Shown: positions 26,578 to 40,329, counted from the first letter of the stretch. The stretch is 64,000 nt of DNA from Hoplostethus atlanticus (GCA_034670405.1 JAXDDX010000013.1:1106001-1170000); one strand, 5' to 3'. The notes: generated from the letters alone by a model not told the origin. Made by a program: numbers and translations.

Positions 26578-27614
26578 TCCATTACCATTTGTTTGGCCGT
26601 AGCTAACAACCGTGGGGGGCTGGATCCAGTCCGGTCCCAAGTCCATTGCTTCCCTCCCTGGTGCTACATTGAACACAAACACACTGAATATGCCAACTGA
26701 GTGCTAGAAGGCCCAGTGGACTACTTAACACCCTCTGTTAGAATCTGGCCTCAGAGGAAAAGAGGTGGCCTCAACACATTTGTAAATCATGACATTCAAA
26801 TCATACTAGAAATGATGGTGAGTTGTGGATCACAAATTGATATTACCTTAATGTTCATCTGAAAAGTGTTATGTGTGTATCGATACATGACGTGGCCGAT
26901 GGATCAATCACTCATGAACTTCACCCTGCCATATAGATTTCATAGGTAGCGGAACATCATCTCGAGTGATAATAATGGCATATTGATCCATCAAGCCAAT
27001 TATGATAAATATGTTCGTCATGCATGTAGCTCTACCTTGGACCGTTACTACAGTATGTTGGAGAGAGTGTGTGTGACTCATTTCTCTTCATTTACAATAG
27101 CTTGTCCTCGATCAATACGCCTGATTTAGCTCTTGACCATGAAGAGGAGTGAAGAATTATCAATCGTAGTTAATGCATTATGCCTCATGTTAACACCTTG
27201 AAATCCAGTCAAATAATAACCTGCTTGAAGTGCCAGGTGGGTGGGGTCTATAGGTCAGTAGCCAATCACAAGAACGTATGCTATATTGACCTTCAAATAT
27301 TTTCATTTGATCATTTAAACTAAACGGCACGTCCCACCCATCTGGCTCCTCCGTAGGCAAAAACAAACCACAGAAGAAATATTATCAAATACCGTTTGAG
27401 CCAGGTCTGATATTGACTTGATGCTATTAGACGGGGGAAATCTCTTCTGTGGCTCGAGAACGCTTTCAAGCAGTTCAGACGCCATCAGATCAGGTGTCAC
27501 TCCGTCATGGCAGACAAAAAGGACAGCATGTATAGCAATGTGTCAGCACTTGATACGAACACCCTCACTTCTTGTACTGGGGGGGCGCGTAGGGGCAAAG
27601 CATGATATCTCATG
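26578..27614. other. Non-coding intronic stretch
   Basis: No gene, RNA or classified repeat is recognised. Confidence 0.4.
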
Positions 27615-27937
27615 CACGCGCACACACACGCACACACACACACACACTCACACACTCTTTCCCCTAGTTCAAAGCGTTGCATCTCTGTTAGAGATATGGT
27701 TCTAGACAGCACTACCATGATGAAGTGGCAGAGCTTTTGACAGTGCTGTTGGTGGAACAACATCAAACAGTGCTTGGGTGGGGGTGGGGGTGTCTGGCAG
27801 TGTGTGTGTGTGTGTGTGTGTGTGTCTGTCTGCCTGCATGTGTCTGTGTGCACGTTTATGTGACACTGCATATCCATGTCTTTGTTTTTTGTACAAGCAT
27901 GTCTGTCTGTGTGTGTGACTGTATATCTATCTGTCTA

Positions 27938-27973
<36 letters not shown>
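27615..27973. repeat. Cluster of CA/TG microsatellites
   Basis: Three tracts occur within 360 bases: (CA)n at 27615-27657, (TG)n at 27800-27825, and (TG)n at 27942-27973. CTGT and CTAT units lie around them. The CA tract and the later TG tracts are complementary and could pair as an inverted repeat. Confidence 0.9.
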
Positions 27974-27975
<2 letters not shown>

Positions 27976-28165
27976 GATCACGTCCCGCAGGACTGTCAGG
28001 TCAGTGTCGTGTCAAGCCAGCCAAATGTCTGCCACCGATTAACAAGAGAGGGCAGCGCCAGCCGCTGAGTGCGAGACTGGCGGGAGCAGCCTCACCAGTT
28101 AGGACCCGGCAGCCCGACAACCCAGCCCCTGCACTCACCCCGGCTGGATCAAGATAACAGTGCTG

Positions 28166-28179
28166 ACACACACACACAC

Positions 28180-28214
<35 letters not shown>

Positions 28215-28215
28215 G
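28166..28215. repeat. (CA)n-(GACA)n microsatellite
   Basis: A short CA run passes into about 9 GACA units. It follows a GC-richer 150-base stretch (28000-28155) that has no recognised function. Confidence 0.95.
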
Positions 28216-28824
28216 GGCGTACGTAGGGATCCACTCGCCGCATACCGCACAGGCTTGGTACTTTTATGGGTATCTCATGGAGCTGTCTGCAGCCTGACGG
28301 CGGTACACTGGGAGTCGTCCGCTCCGATGAACGACACACATGAATCACCGTGTTTCAAAATGATGTGATTGGCTAATTGAGATACATTGAGCGGTGTTGC
28401 GTTTGATCGAGTTGTAGTTTGCAACGCTTAGTTTAGTTTTAAAACGATGTTCAATTATTCTTATGATCTCTTCTGATAAGCCAGGAGATGCAGCTAATAC
28501 ACGCTCGGTCTTGCGCGATGCATTTGCTGCTTTCAGGGAGATTACTTCTGTTGCGTTCGCTTTTCGTTACGTCGAGAATTTGAACCCTTTTAGCCGTGAC
28601 ACCGCACAAACACGGCGTCGGTAGGATTTATTGCCGTATTATAGAGCATTATGTTTTTTTATCCACCATGCTGCTCCTGCAGAGAGGCTCCTGCGGTGTG
28701 CATTGTCCTCAGTATTTTGTAAACCATTTAATTCTGCCTTGGTGTTTGTTGTTGTTTCTGCAGATGTTTTTAGCCTCCAGTCAGTTATTGATTGAAATGT
28801 TCAGCCAAGTGTGAGAAGAGCAGA

Positions 28825-28863
28825 GGGGGGGGGGGGGTTGCGGGCGTTGTGGGGGGGCGGGGG
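28825..28863 (+). other. G-run cluster with quadruplex-forming pattern
   Basis: Runs of 13, 3, 7 and 5 G occur at 28825-28837, 28842-28844, 28851-28857 and 28859-28863, separated by short loops. This fits the standard G-quadruplex pattern. It lies on the sense strand of the presumed intron. Confidence 0.6.
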
Positions 28864-29414
28864 CTGGTACCCAATTGCATTCTGTTGGGGGGAAACCAGC
28901 ATTGATTGCGTTTAAAGTGACAAGATTGAGGAGGCCCACTTTGACACGTTATCCTTATTGTCACCCGATAGACAAAGTGCGGGCCAGAGGAGCAGTGCGG
29001 ATCGGCTCATACGGTCATGAATGACCGGACCTATGAATCAGGAAAATACATCACCGATTCTTCACACTCCTGGGATAGTGTGCGGATCGGGACTGGCAGC
29101 CCGTGTGATTTAAGAGGACAAGTAAACACTATGGAAATGAATAGGCCTCATACACATTTTGACAGGCTGAGAAGTCCTCACAGCACCGGCAATAATAACA
29201 CAGCGTGTAGAGTATATAGACCGGTAGTATATTTGAGGAGGAAGGTGCAGACGGCTTCGCCATCTATGGGAATGTGTTGTACATAATTCACCTGGTGCGG
29301 CGTGAGACCGATATAGCCTCTCTTCCCCCCCTCTTATCATCCATCAGGTCAAATTGCTTTCTTCCAACATTAGGCTGTCAGCGAGAAATAACAAATGTAG
29401 CCATGCAGAGCGAC
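28864..29414. other. Non-coding intronic stretch
   Basis: No gene recognised. The sequence leads into the double palindrome at 29415. Confidence 0.35.
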
Positions 29415-29462
29415 GCGTGATTATTGGATAATCACGCCCTGAGGTCACGGGAATGTGACCTC
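29415..29462. promoter_or_regulatory. Two adjacent perfect palindromes (possible enhancer core)
   Basis: The first is GCGTGATTAT-TGG-ATAATCACGC (29415-29437), with 10-bp arms holding TGATTAT homeodomain-type cores. The second is GAGGTCAC-gggaat-GTGACCTC (29441-29462), with 8-bp arms containing inverted AGGTCA nuclear-receptor half-sites spaced by 8. Both are exact and separated by three bases. Protein binding is inferred from motif shape only. Confidence 0.4.
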
Positions 29463-32400
29463 GTTGGGAGCGGCTTGTTGAAGGGACAAAGTGAAACACC
29501 CACATCACCGGGGAACGGCTCGTCTCGTCTTTGCTTTTCCATTCTTGTAATTACATGTTTCATATAACGAAAACATGCAATTTGGACAAAAAGGACACAC
29601 GAGTGAAATGACGAGGGCTCAGTGAAAAGTGATCAAAACAACTCTATCTCCGCAGTCCTCTGATTGATACACTGTGAAATCGAATGGAGATGTGGTACAC
29701 TCACAGAGCCGGTATGTTGAGTAGGAGTGGTGGGGTTTCCAGAACGAGAAAGAATATAGAGGACATGGGGCAACAGATGGAGGAAACCCCCGCACGGCTT
29801 AAGATAGATATTTGGAAATACAAAGAATAAAAGCGAAGAGATGAATGGGCAGAAACGAGGTGTGATAGAGAGAAAGCAAAAAAGATGTTAAGATGAGAAA
29901 AAAAAAAAACAGGCAGGAGGTGGATGAGGGAAGAGAGCTCACTTTTTAAAAGAAGAATTAGTTCGGCGGGAGCCAATGAGCCATGCTTCAGTGATCTCAG
30001 TTTCGGCACGCCCAGTGATGCCTGCAGGTCTCTGGTTCCAGTAAGACTAGTAACGTCAAGCATAGTCAAATACCCATGAAAATAAGAGAGGGGAAAGCAG
30101 GTTGCAAAGTGGTTAACGCACAGCCAAATAATGCGTACCGATTGGATTGAGAGGCAGTCTGAAGAAATGCTGATGCACACACGATAACTTGCTGTACTCA
30201 GTATATATTCTTATATATCCAATATAGAGTAATAAAGAGTTTTGGGGTGACAGAGCACATTTGAGTGTATTTTTACAGATTGTGATACGCTGAAAAACAA
30301 CATGGTATTGGGACATTTAAAGCATATATTTTTATTGCATGACACATAACACTTCCTACCTTCGGCAAAATGGCTTTACCTAAAAGTGTCTTATGTGAGA
30401 GAGTGAGAGATTCAAAATGAACTAGGGGAATTGGTCATAACAGCAAGCAGACATGGTATGGCGCCGTGTCTTCAATGCAGATATTCAGAACATTATTTCT
30501 ATCTACACATTTACAACAAATGGTGATCAAGGAGAATGTTTTAGTGTGTATCAGGCCCGGGCTTGGTTTACGTCCACTGTTGCCAGCGTGATTTAAACCA
30601 GTGGCTGAAGGGTGCGTTCTCGCCGGATAAGTTAGATGTGCAAACTGACTTTCAGCAGCTCTGCTCAGCCTCAGGTCAAGTAGGTGTGTGTTTGTGTGTC
30701 TGTCCAAATTGCACAAAGACCCAAATTTACTTGATGATCAAATAATGTGTAATGAACAAATAATATATATATTCTAATAATTGTGTACAACTGTTCTTGT
30801 TTGATAGATTTTATTTTGACGTGGATTACATGTGCATGCATACGTGTTTAATGTGATAATCACTCAAGCGTGTCGATGTATTTCAGTCATTAAGCTTTAC
30901 AGTAATTCACATCAGCTCCTTTTTCCGGCAGGTTAGGGTGAGCTTTGTTCTGCTGAATGTGTGTGTGTGCACAGTGTGGATAAGTGTGCAGAGAGACGCT
31001 TGTATACATGTGTATGTTTTGCGTGTGGCCACCTGCGTGTAATGAAGCACCTGACCCTGCTTGGATCATTTCCCTCCTCGGTTTTAATTAGCTTCTAAAT
31101 GTCAACACATGAACCGCTCTCTTCCGCCGCGCCAAGCACCATGTGTGAGCAATTTGCTATTTGCTCAGTCGGTCAAAGGACTGTTGTTCGTCTTTTCGTC
31201 ACATGTTCACCTGTTGGACAATTAGCAGAGACACACCAGAGGGAATGCGAATGCGAGTCAAAAGACAGGGCCAAGAATAGCCGCCCGAGGCGCTCCCTTC
31301 CTGACCTCCATTCCTTCAATAACCATCACAACAGAAGCGGGGATGTATGCACCCTGGCAACCACCAATTAAGGTCGCGTATCCTTCACACGAGGGCCATT
31401 GCTTAATCAAAGCTTTGAGAATAATGAGCTTAAGTAAATAGTAATTACTGGAACCAGGTCATTTGATTACAGTTCGGTCTCTGATTGGCCCTATGGGGAT
31501 TTCTAGGCAAGAAAACATCTCATCTCCAAATATCTGCTTGGTAGCAGCGCATGACTTCACACAGGCACGGCTCCACGAGTAGCGGCGGTAAAATGAATTT
31601 GTCTTGTTATTCATATCGTTTTCAGTGCACACGTGCGCCGTATCCACATGCACAAGAGATAAGTGAAGCTTCTTTACTCAACATAGTCACACTTGGCCGT
31701 TTATTCACATGTGATGATGAATCTATTCCCGGGGTCCACATCGCCTGGGTGAATAATGCATGTCGTATGGATTTGCCCCTCTATACGAGGAGGTGGGGAA
31801 AGGCATGATTGCGCAAGCTGCCATGACATTAGGGAGGGGGTCCACACAGGCTTAAGCATATCTTATCTGCACAGTTATTCTGACCAGGGGCACATTATGA
31901 CTGTAATCCTGCAGAGAGGGGCCATCACACTGGGTTGGTGATATGGGTCACTGTGGGTAATAGAGAGCCAGCTGCAGCAGCACAGCCTGCAGGAGCTCCT
32001 ATGAATGTTAGAACAAGTATGAGGATCCATTTCCCCAGAGTGTCCCCGACAACACCTGAAGCACATCTGAGGCAGTTTTCGGCAATGACACAAGAGGACC
32101 CAAACATGGCTGGCCTAAGTGTCGCTTGTTTTAAATGCAAACACTGAGCTGTGCAAAAACCCCGCCTCCTTCTCAGAGTCCCCTTGCGCCTGTCTTGGGG
32201 GGAAGGGTGAAGTAAATGCATCGCGGGGAAGGACATTAGCAGTGGGTCAATCTAAACGGCACCCTTGTTGTGCTGTAATGAGAAAAGGTATTGAATTATC
32301 TGTGTACACTTTTTGTCTTTAGGTGGGGGGGGGGGGGTCATGGAAGTAAAAGGTGGCTGGTTGTGTGACCTTTAGCAGTGGGAACACAATAAGGCCACCC

Positions 32401-32652
32401 TCTCAGATCATTATCGTTCATCACCACTATCATCATTGGAATAGGTACTCTCATAACAGCACAGGTCCAAAGATCGCCTTTCAATGCACACACGCTATAT
32501 GTGTGATTACATAATGCTCCATTACGAGCCTTTAGCCTTCCCACTGAGTCATTCACAGTATGCAAACGGGCATTTTGCACACATGATGCAGCCAGTCAGC
32601 GTGTGGGTAACATGAAAAATGTAATTTTCTGGGTGACTTTCCACTCTCCAAG

Positions 32653-32853
32653 ATGGCAGCGCCGAGAGGGAGATCACACCACCTCCAACCGCTACTGCTG
32701 TTTCTCATGATCTTGGCCTGCTGGTGCAAACAATCACTGTTTCTTCCTCAGTTAAAGTGCAACACTGATATTTTGGACACCGTAAAACGGGAGGAGATTT
32801 CAGGCGCCTCCTTCGGGGAAAATGGGGCCGCCTTGCCTTCTTCCACAAGATAA
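32653..32853 (+). other. Short ORF (66 codons) with signal-peptide-like N-terminus, unproven
   Basis: The ATG lies in a strong context (aagATGg). The first 27 residues have a basic start (R5, R7, HH), a hydrophobic core LLLFLMILACW and a polar end, as a signal peptide would. The remainder has no recognised domain and ends at TAA. No splice sites or poly(A) signal clearly support a gene. It could be a chance frame in the intron. Function unknown. Confidence 0.12.
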
Positions 32854-33141
32854 TAGAGGGAGCCATTGAGTTAACAGAGCATCCACTCTGTGCGGCTGTG
32901 GGGCATTCTGACAATTGAAAAAAAAATGAGAGAATGAAGGGATGATGCCAGGGTCACAGCTGGCTCCCTGCTGCTGTTTCCAGAGGTCCGTCCATCTGAA
33001 TAATTCAAGCCCTCCAAAGGTTTTTATGACCAACCTCTGGCGTCACAATTCTTTCCAAGGCTGAATCAAAGATTTACACTGGAAACAGATTTTCTTCAAT
33101 ATTTGCTCCACTCAATAAAAAATGGATAAACCTTGGACGAT

Positions 33142-33178
33142 ATATATGTCTTGACATGATCTATGTCTTGACATGAAT
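33142..33178. repeat. Tandem duplication of a 14-base unit
   Basis: 'atgtcttgacatga' appears twice, three bases apart. A minor local duplication. Confidence 0.85.
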
Positions 33179-35280
33179 TTATCCGCATTGGAGAATTTCG
33201 GCCACCCCCGCAGTGTCCATGATGTTGAAATGATCACCACCCTCCTAGCTGTGAGGGTTTTTCGATTCAGCACATCAATAGTGCTCAGTAATTTCTAAAC
33301 AGAAAGAATGAGTAGTCAGCGGGGAGTCCAGCCAACTCCTTCACAAGAAGCCCCTTCTCTGTGTCCTGTTGCATTTTCAACGAAAGGATTATTCCAGGCA
33401 GAGTGAAGTACAGTATAAGTAGTAGTCTTTCAGGTGGCGATGATTGGTGTCTGCAAGGGAGCAGCTTTTAAGAGCGCTTTTGCAACTCATTTATGTTTTG
33501 TAGCGATCACCTCTGAGAAAGTCTTTACACCCGCGCACACGCTAAATGAATGCATGAAACTAAAGCGAAGTACCCGAGGTGCATTTTAAAACGGTGCGTG
33601 TTGAATTTTGAGTGTACGATTTCCATTTTGCCTGCATCACTCCGGCGATAGTAGTTCTCCAAATTCAACATGGTTCCAGCACAATCCTCCCGCCTCCTGA
33701 GAGCATGTTTTGTGGGCTTTGGTGCTCAGCTCCAAAGGGGTTTAAATCTGCAGTCAGAGCCACAGCAGGACAGTGGGCTGCTTTGGGGAGGAAGAAAGGG
33801 CACGTCTAAGTCCTGAATGTGAGGTGTCAGCATTTGATTAATGCCTGACATCATTGTGCGTTTCGACTTGGGCAGGCTGATAAACTGAGGGAAATAGCTG
33901 ATGGATGGCCACCTGCCTCCGAGATAAGCCTCATTTCTCTCCTTGGGATATAGGTGATATAGAGATTTCTGTTTGTACATTAAGGACCTTGTGTGTGTGA
34001 CATTGGGGATCCTATTACTTGTTGATTCATTGCAACGTGATTGGCTTTGTCTTCTTCTCATATTCCTTGACATGGTTTTGGCACTAGCTGGTCGGAGATG
34101 AACAGCTTTCGACTTACAGATTGCATTTCTTGCAGCTAAGCCAAGTGATGTGATGCCAGATAACAGTGATCATCTGCGTAGCAACCCCATTGTGCGCCGA
34201 GGCCCCTTAGGTGCCATATGCACACATGAAAGATTAATCATCTTGTTTGCGTCACGTACAATGTGAAAACAATTTGTACGTGTACATAAACCACTTGCTA
34301 TCACTTTCATCACCTCAGGGGCTGTTTTAAGATTCAGGTTTAACAATTAACCACTTCCCTTCCAGCACAGCAGTGTCTTAGGAACTATTTCTTTGAGAAA
34401 AAATAGATGGGGCATTAATACTAGCAGCACCACTGCAATTTCAAACACTAAAAATCTGTAAAACTAAAAATTCCAAACCTTTTTAAACTAAATCTACTAC
34501 TGTCTTCTACTGTCTTCTACTTCTACTGCCTCAAAGCAAAACAGGTGATGCCGTGCTATTTCTATCAAATTGAATAAAATCCTCAGATTCTAAAAGAACA
34601 CTTGAAGAAGACATAAAATAAACATGTGTTGTGTTCCTATCCTTCCTTAGTTCCTCAGGAGTGACAGCCTCCGTAAACATGTCACCTAAATCACCGCTGT
34701 CACTTGATTAATAATAGTATTCATATACACTAGTCAATACATAAGATGGATGATGATTAGGACAACTCGGCATCTGGACTGGTGATGAATTGCCCAGATA
34801 TAGGGTTCAAACAGTTAAGCAGTGCATAAGACAGATGTGTCCTAAATTACTCCCCACATCCTAATTCACTGGCTTTGCAGTCACATGACCAAATGGATTT
34901 CTTGTTCCTGTCATTTATTCAGAAAATGAAAACAACACTGTAAACATCTTCAGGGTCTCATTTCCACGTGACCACTAAACACATACAGTGACATAATAAT
35001 CGTTGCAAGTTCACTCTCAAGAGTCATTTCCCCCGAAGGCACGCCTGGTGGGAAGAGTTACCCTATCTTCCATGAGGATATGCTGCCTGTGACTAATATG
35101 AAGTGATTCCCAATGGAGATGAGTAAATGAAATGTCAACATCTATGTGACGTGATGAAAATTAATGACATCCCACATGGGAAAGATAGACAGCGAGGGGC
35201 TAAAAAGGCAGAGTGTGGTCTAGTGAAGTGTCAGGTCTGGTGAGACAGGAATTCACTCACTCGATAGCAGTAACTTGTAC

Positions 35281-35295
35281 TTGCCACCTAGTGGC
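35281..35295 (-). promoter_or_regulatory. CTCF-like site
   Basis: On the minus strand CCACTAGGTGGCA fits the vertebrate CTCF core CCASYAGRKGGCR at all 13 positions. Occupancy cannot be known from sequence. Confidence 0.45.
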
Positions 35296-38200
35296 CCAAC
35301 GTGGGGGAATTTGTTTCACAAACTGGTGATGTTAAAACGGGAAACCACTGTGACAGCACCCTGTGATGTTTATGCTAGTTTTAACAAATCCAAGATGGGG
35401 AAAAACTGCGAGCCAGCTTTCTAGAGATGACAGGCGAATTAATTGCTGTAACGAACGAAACTTGCGACGCCGTGGGGAGAAGGTTACCTGTCGGCCAAAG
35501 TGGGAACCCTTAATTCGGGACTCGTCTATCAAGCTAAACAGCACTCCGGTGGGGGTGTTGTGCACGGCTCGCTGCAGTTCACCTTTTCTAATCTCTGTCA
35601 TACACCTTCCTCATCTCCTCGCTGTAATTATGGGCTACATTCACCACGGCCTGATTTGTCAGCCCTGGTAATCGTATAAAGTAATCCCACCACTCAATGG
35701 GAGCGACGGGACATTGTCAGAGAACTTTTTCTAAGATGCTTAAGCTGGCAGAGTGCCAGACATGACTGTATTCCACGGCTCTAATTGTCCCTTCCTTACT
35801 ACTGAATGCCGATTCACCTTCATCTAGCCTGGGGTTGTTGTCTGAATTAGCCGTGATTTATCGCTGTTGTTTTATGGGCAGAGCACAAGGGAGTTACATT
35901 TTCAGTGCCGTATTCACTTGCAGGGTGAGTCGGCCGGTAATGATTGTTGTTCAGAGAGTTTTTTTGTGTAGTCCTTGCAGCCTGAATTGGATGCTTTTGT
36001 TGCCGTAGAGGGCAAGGAAGCTGGTTTTGCTGTCCAGTGCGGGCAGGCAGGGCTCGGGGGAGTGGAGCAAGCTCAGTTAATTGGATGTGATCAACGTTGC
36101 ACGCGTGTGGTCATTTCTCAGACGTCTCTCTTCGACTCTGGCATAATGGACAATCACTCTCCTTTCACAAGCCATTATCCCACAGTCCCATTCTTCTTCT
36201 TCTCAGTCAATCAGAGGGCCAGCAGAGAGTAAAACCTACTGCCTGATCAATATTACCACAGCGGCAGAATGGATGGTCGAAAATGCAGTTCAGACAAATT
36301 CATTTTGCCCTGTTTGATTTTCCCTGCTAATTTTCCAGAGTGATTGTATCTGAGCACTGTCACTCTTTGAGGTACCGGTAGCAATTTACTGTTTGCTGCA
36401 AAATTCACAGCCGAGGAGTTTAATCCAAACATGTTGGATTTGCTTTAGTACTGATACTCAAAGCCAGGAAAGTTGCTGCACTAATTCGTCTTGGAGCTTC
36501 CAGTTCGCCAAAGTTTACAACACCTACTCTAAATTCAGGCTAATAGAATTATTGTACAATGTTTTTTTTCCATCTATTTATGTCAATAGTACTTCAGGCA
36601 CCGTATTTTTCACTGTCATCCCATTGGGGTGTTTGAATACAGAGCCAGCAGTTTAAATCTTTTTCTTTTTGGACGTAGTGTAGCTGTCTGCTCAGTGAAT
36701 AATTCAAATAGCCGGCTGATGGCTGACTTTAATCATTCTCTGGCTGGAAAGCTGAAGGCACAGACAGAATCATAACATCATAACCCACCACATAATTACA
36801 AATTATACTGTGTGAGGCTGTAAAATCGCCTTTTGTCTGTGACAAGATGGTGCCAAGGGGAATAAGGTATTATAAGAAGTAATACGTCATTTCAACTACT
36901 TTTTGACAGCAGTTGAGGTGGAATATTGGTAGATCTAGAGGTGCCTTGATACTGACACATCTCCATGTCTGTCTCACTAAAACCTCAGACATGGCCAGGG
37001 CAGGGATTTTGCAATGCACCATATTATGTTTGGGTGGTTGTAACATTTTTCCCTGAAGACCTATACATTTTTAGCAAGGTTACAGAGGTGAATTGCACAT
37101 GCTGGCATATCTGCAAAGCACTGATACCAGTTAAATTGGAAGCTTATCAGTAGCCAGCAACCACATCTATAGATCATGTCACCAGCCTGCATAAATTGTA
37201 CATTATGGATAGGCTATGCAATACATGTGACCTGCGTTGTAAAACATAGCAGGACCTGAATGTCACCCTCAGTCTATATGGTATTGATCAAAACATTGAT
37301 AACATATTGTAAACAGTATAGATCTTTACAGAGAAAAGGCCTCTGCTGCATTGTAGCAACAGACAGCCTACACCACACAACATGCCATTATCAGGCTCAA
37401 TTTTATTTCTGACCAGTTTTTTTTTAATTAATCCAACATTTCCCTGCCATCTCAAGTTTTTCAATAATTTAATTTCCCCCAAAATGTACTTCACGCCATC
37501 AGCAGAATGATCAGTTAACATATTGCCATACCAATTCCCCTCAACAATTAGCCACTTGCGAAATATGCACTCCTGGACTTTTGGGTATTACATTAATGAA
37601 ATAAGTAGTGAGAAAAAAACGATCCTTGTGTGATGGATGCTGCGAGAGAAAAAGGCTCTCTCTGCTAAGAGCAGCGCAGTGACCCATTACTGAAGTGTGG
37701 CCTCTTTGGCTGTTCGCTGCAGCCTAGCCAGTTCCCTCATGCACAAAGCCAGTACTTTTATTACTGCAGGGGTCATTGATAATGGTCCTTTCATGAGATC
37801 AGAGAGCTGCCCAGTGCCTACAAACCATGCAGCCTGTTCTTTCCTTTACAGAAACAGACACACACGAGGGTTTTGCAATGCAAAGTGGAAGGTGTCTGCC
37901 GTGCACACTGGTTCTCCTGTACATTAGTGGTATGTTAACGTGCAAGTATTAGGACAACCTTTGCGTTTCTTCGTCTCTTCTTCGCTTCGTCTCTCTATAC
38001 ATGAAATCCCACCGTTGCGCAAGAGGATGACAGTCTCCAGCTGACTATACAGCTGTTAATCCGAGGCTATAAATCTGATTGGCAAGGCCACTCATTCTCA
38101 ACTTCAGTCACATAAAAGGCGGTGTAGCTGAGAGGAGCATACTGATTCCAGCCCGTGGAGACTAGCCGACTAGCCGTGGCCGTCCAGCTGGACTGATGCC

Positions 38201-39363
38201 TGGCAGTGCCTCTGCCTGACTTCCTAACATTGGAGGCACACAGCGCTTAGCAGTTGTTTATCAAACCCACTGCACCATGAAAGCATGACAGCATGAGGCG
38301 TGCAGATTAAAACCATTCAGTGTTTCATCATTGCCAGAATAAATGTATAAACTCCCTATAATCATGTATTTGACAATAGCTATAACACTGGGTCATAGCC
38401 AGACGGAATTATCATTTTATCCCCAAATGCTGACAGCTCATCCAAATTTGCTGTGTTTGGCCCCAGCTGTTTTATCTTGTACTCCCTGTGCCACTGACTA
38501 ATTCATTGGCATTACCCTGCAAAACAAGCCCAGTCTCAACACTGACACTCATCCTGCCTGTTAAGCCTCGATGCAGCGCTGGGTGACATACTGTATACCG
38601 GTACAGATCCTCACACTTCTATGCATGCTTCGTATCATCGTCGTGTTTATTACAATCATTTCTTTTCATTCAGATCCGTTTCATTATTTGATTTTTTTTA
38701 TGAAAGAGCAATCAGTCTGATAGTAGGAGGAAGCTGTGTGAAATCACTGGTTGCTATCCTTGTGTTATATCATCAAAAATAAGAAAGAATGCTGTGATAT
38801 GGTATTTTATATCCCCTCGACCTGCCTTGACCGGTTGTTTGTTTCGGTTTCTTGCAATGAATTCCACCATCAACCGCTATACGTCTATACTTTTTCTATC
38901 GTTTCTAAATAGAGCCTCGTGAGTCTGATCTCCCTCGCCCTTCACTGCCACCTTGCCCCCGCCCCACACACTACTTCCTGTCAAGCCAGAGCAGTAATTA
39001 CTGTAATAAACCAGAGGGAAGCAGAAGAAAAGAAGTCGTTTTGCTACAGAAGCAGCCCTTTAGGATAATACAACCCTTTCAGCGCCTTCATGATGGCTTT
39101 CCCTTGTGGGCCCTCCTTGTATGGGAGTAAACAGATCAATAGGCTCACCTGAGAGCAGGATGTTCTTTGAGTTCAGCCTGACAAACTTTGGGGCGAGCAG
39201 ACTCTACATGGTCCTCCCACACAAAGCCCTCTTTTCAGCGAGAGCCTAATGATGCTAATCTCCTAATGGCAGCAATGCGCTCAGAGACCCTTTATTACAC
39301 TGATTAGGCCAACAACCTCAAATGTGATGTCCTAATCTGATTTGGAGATGGACACAGCTGAGC
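35296..39363. other. Non-coding intronic stretch
   Basis: No gene, RNA or classified repeat recognised. Confidence 0.35.
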
Positions 39364-39411
39364 AGAGAGAGAGAGAGAGAGAGAGAGACACACACACACA
39401 CAGAGAGAGAG
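39364..39411. repeat. (GA)n-(CA)n-(GA)n microsatellite
   Basis: About 48 bases of compound dinucleotide repeat, seen directly. Confidence 0.95.
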
Positions 39412-40329
39412 CAGGACGATGGAGAAATGTTTTTATCTAGAGTATGAGTCGAGGCCAAATTGCAGAAAACTGTCCTCTCACGTTGATGTGTGCTAAAACA
39501 ACATGGGAGTTCTCTGGTGATGTGAAGTGGTCTTAATGCTCAGTACGTGCATGTGGAAATTAGGCCATTTCCAACAGCAGACACTGTCTGCGGCTGATAT
39601 TGATACTAAGTAGCAACGTGCTTAAGGATGCCACAGTCTAGAGTGGGCTGCAGCCTCCACAACGCTGCCCGCCTGGATGTCATATAGAGGCTTTGCAGCT
39701 GTGGCACAAATCTCCTGGTTACCAAGGCTGGCGCCATCAGGTCCAGTGGAGGATGAAGGGATGAATATACAGCAAAAGAGAGAGAGATAGCTGAAAAAGA
39801 TTGTTGTGGGTGTAGGTCAATAAAGCAACACTAAAAGTAGAAAGTGAATAGTCTGATATGGTAGATTTGTTTCCAAAGGTAGGTTACTGCGACTCAGTAA
39901 ACTGTCTTGTCTTTAGCCCTAGTCTCTACTAAGAGTCAGCTCAGTTAACCTGAACAAAGTTTTAGCTAGCTAACTAGCCAGTAAGCTAATTTAGTTCATG
40001 TTAGCATGTGACTATTAGCCACTACTAGCACAGAAATCAACCATGTATATTCAGTTGTTTTGAGATGTTCAAGTGGTGCATTTAGAAACGCAACCATCCG
40101 TCCACAGTCACTGTCAGTGTTGCCATCTCTCTTCCAAGAGAGAGAGTAACTGTTGGCTGCTCAAAAGGTTGCTAGAAGTCACCATATGACATCAGACACT
40201 AATTTGCCCTCTTTGGATTGGTGCAAATTGACATCAACCATACAAATTTGCAAATGCTTTGGGATTCAATACATAAACATCATTCACCATGGTCAAAAAC
40301 AGTCACTAGATTTTAGATGTGTTGCTAGG
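39412..40329. other. Non-coding intronic stretch
   Basis: No gene recognised. Around 39960-40030 is a low-complexity 'gctagctaactagcc' stretch. Confidence 0.35.

Larger units (their letters stand above)
29463..35280. other. Non-coding intronic stretch
   Basis: No spliced gene recognised. It holds a G-run near 32324-32337 and a short ORF with a signal-peptide-like start at 32653. Otherwise it looks like unique sequence. Confidence 0.35.
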
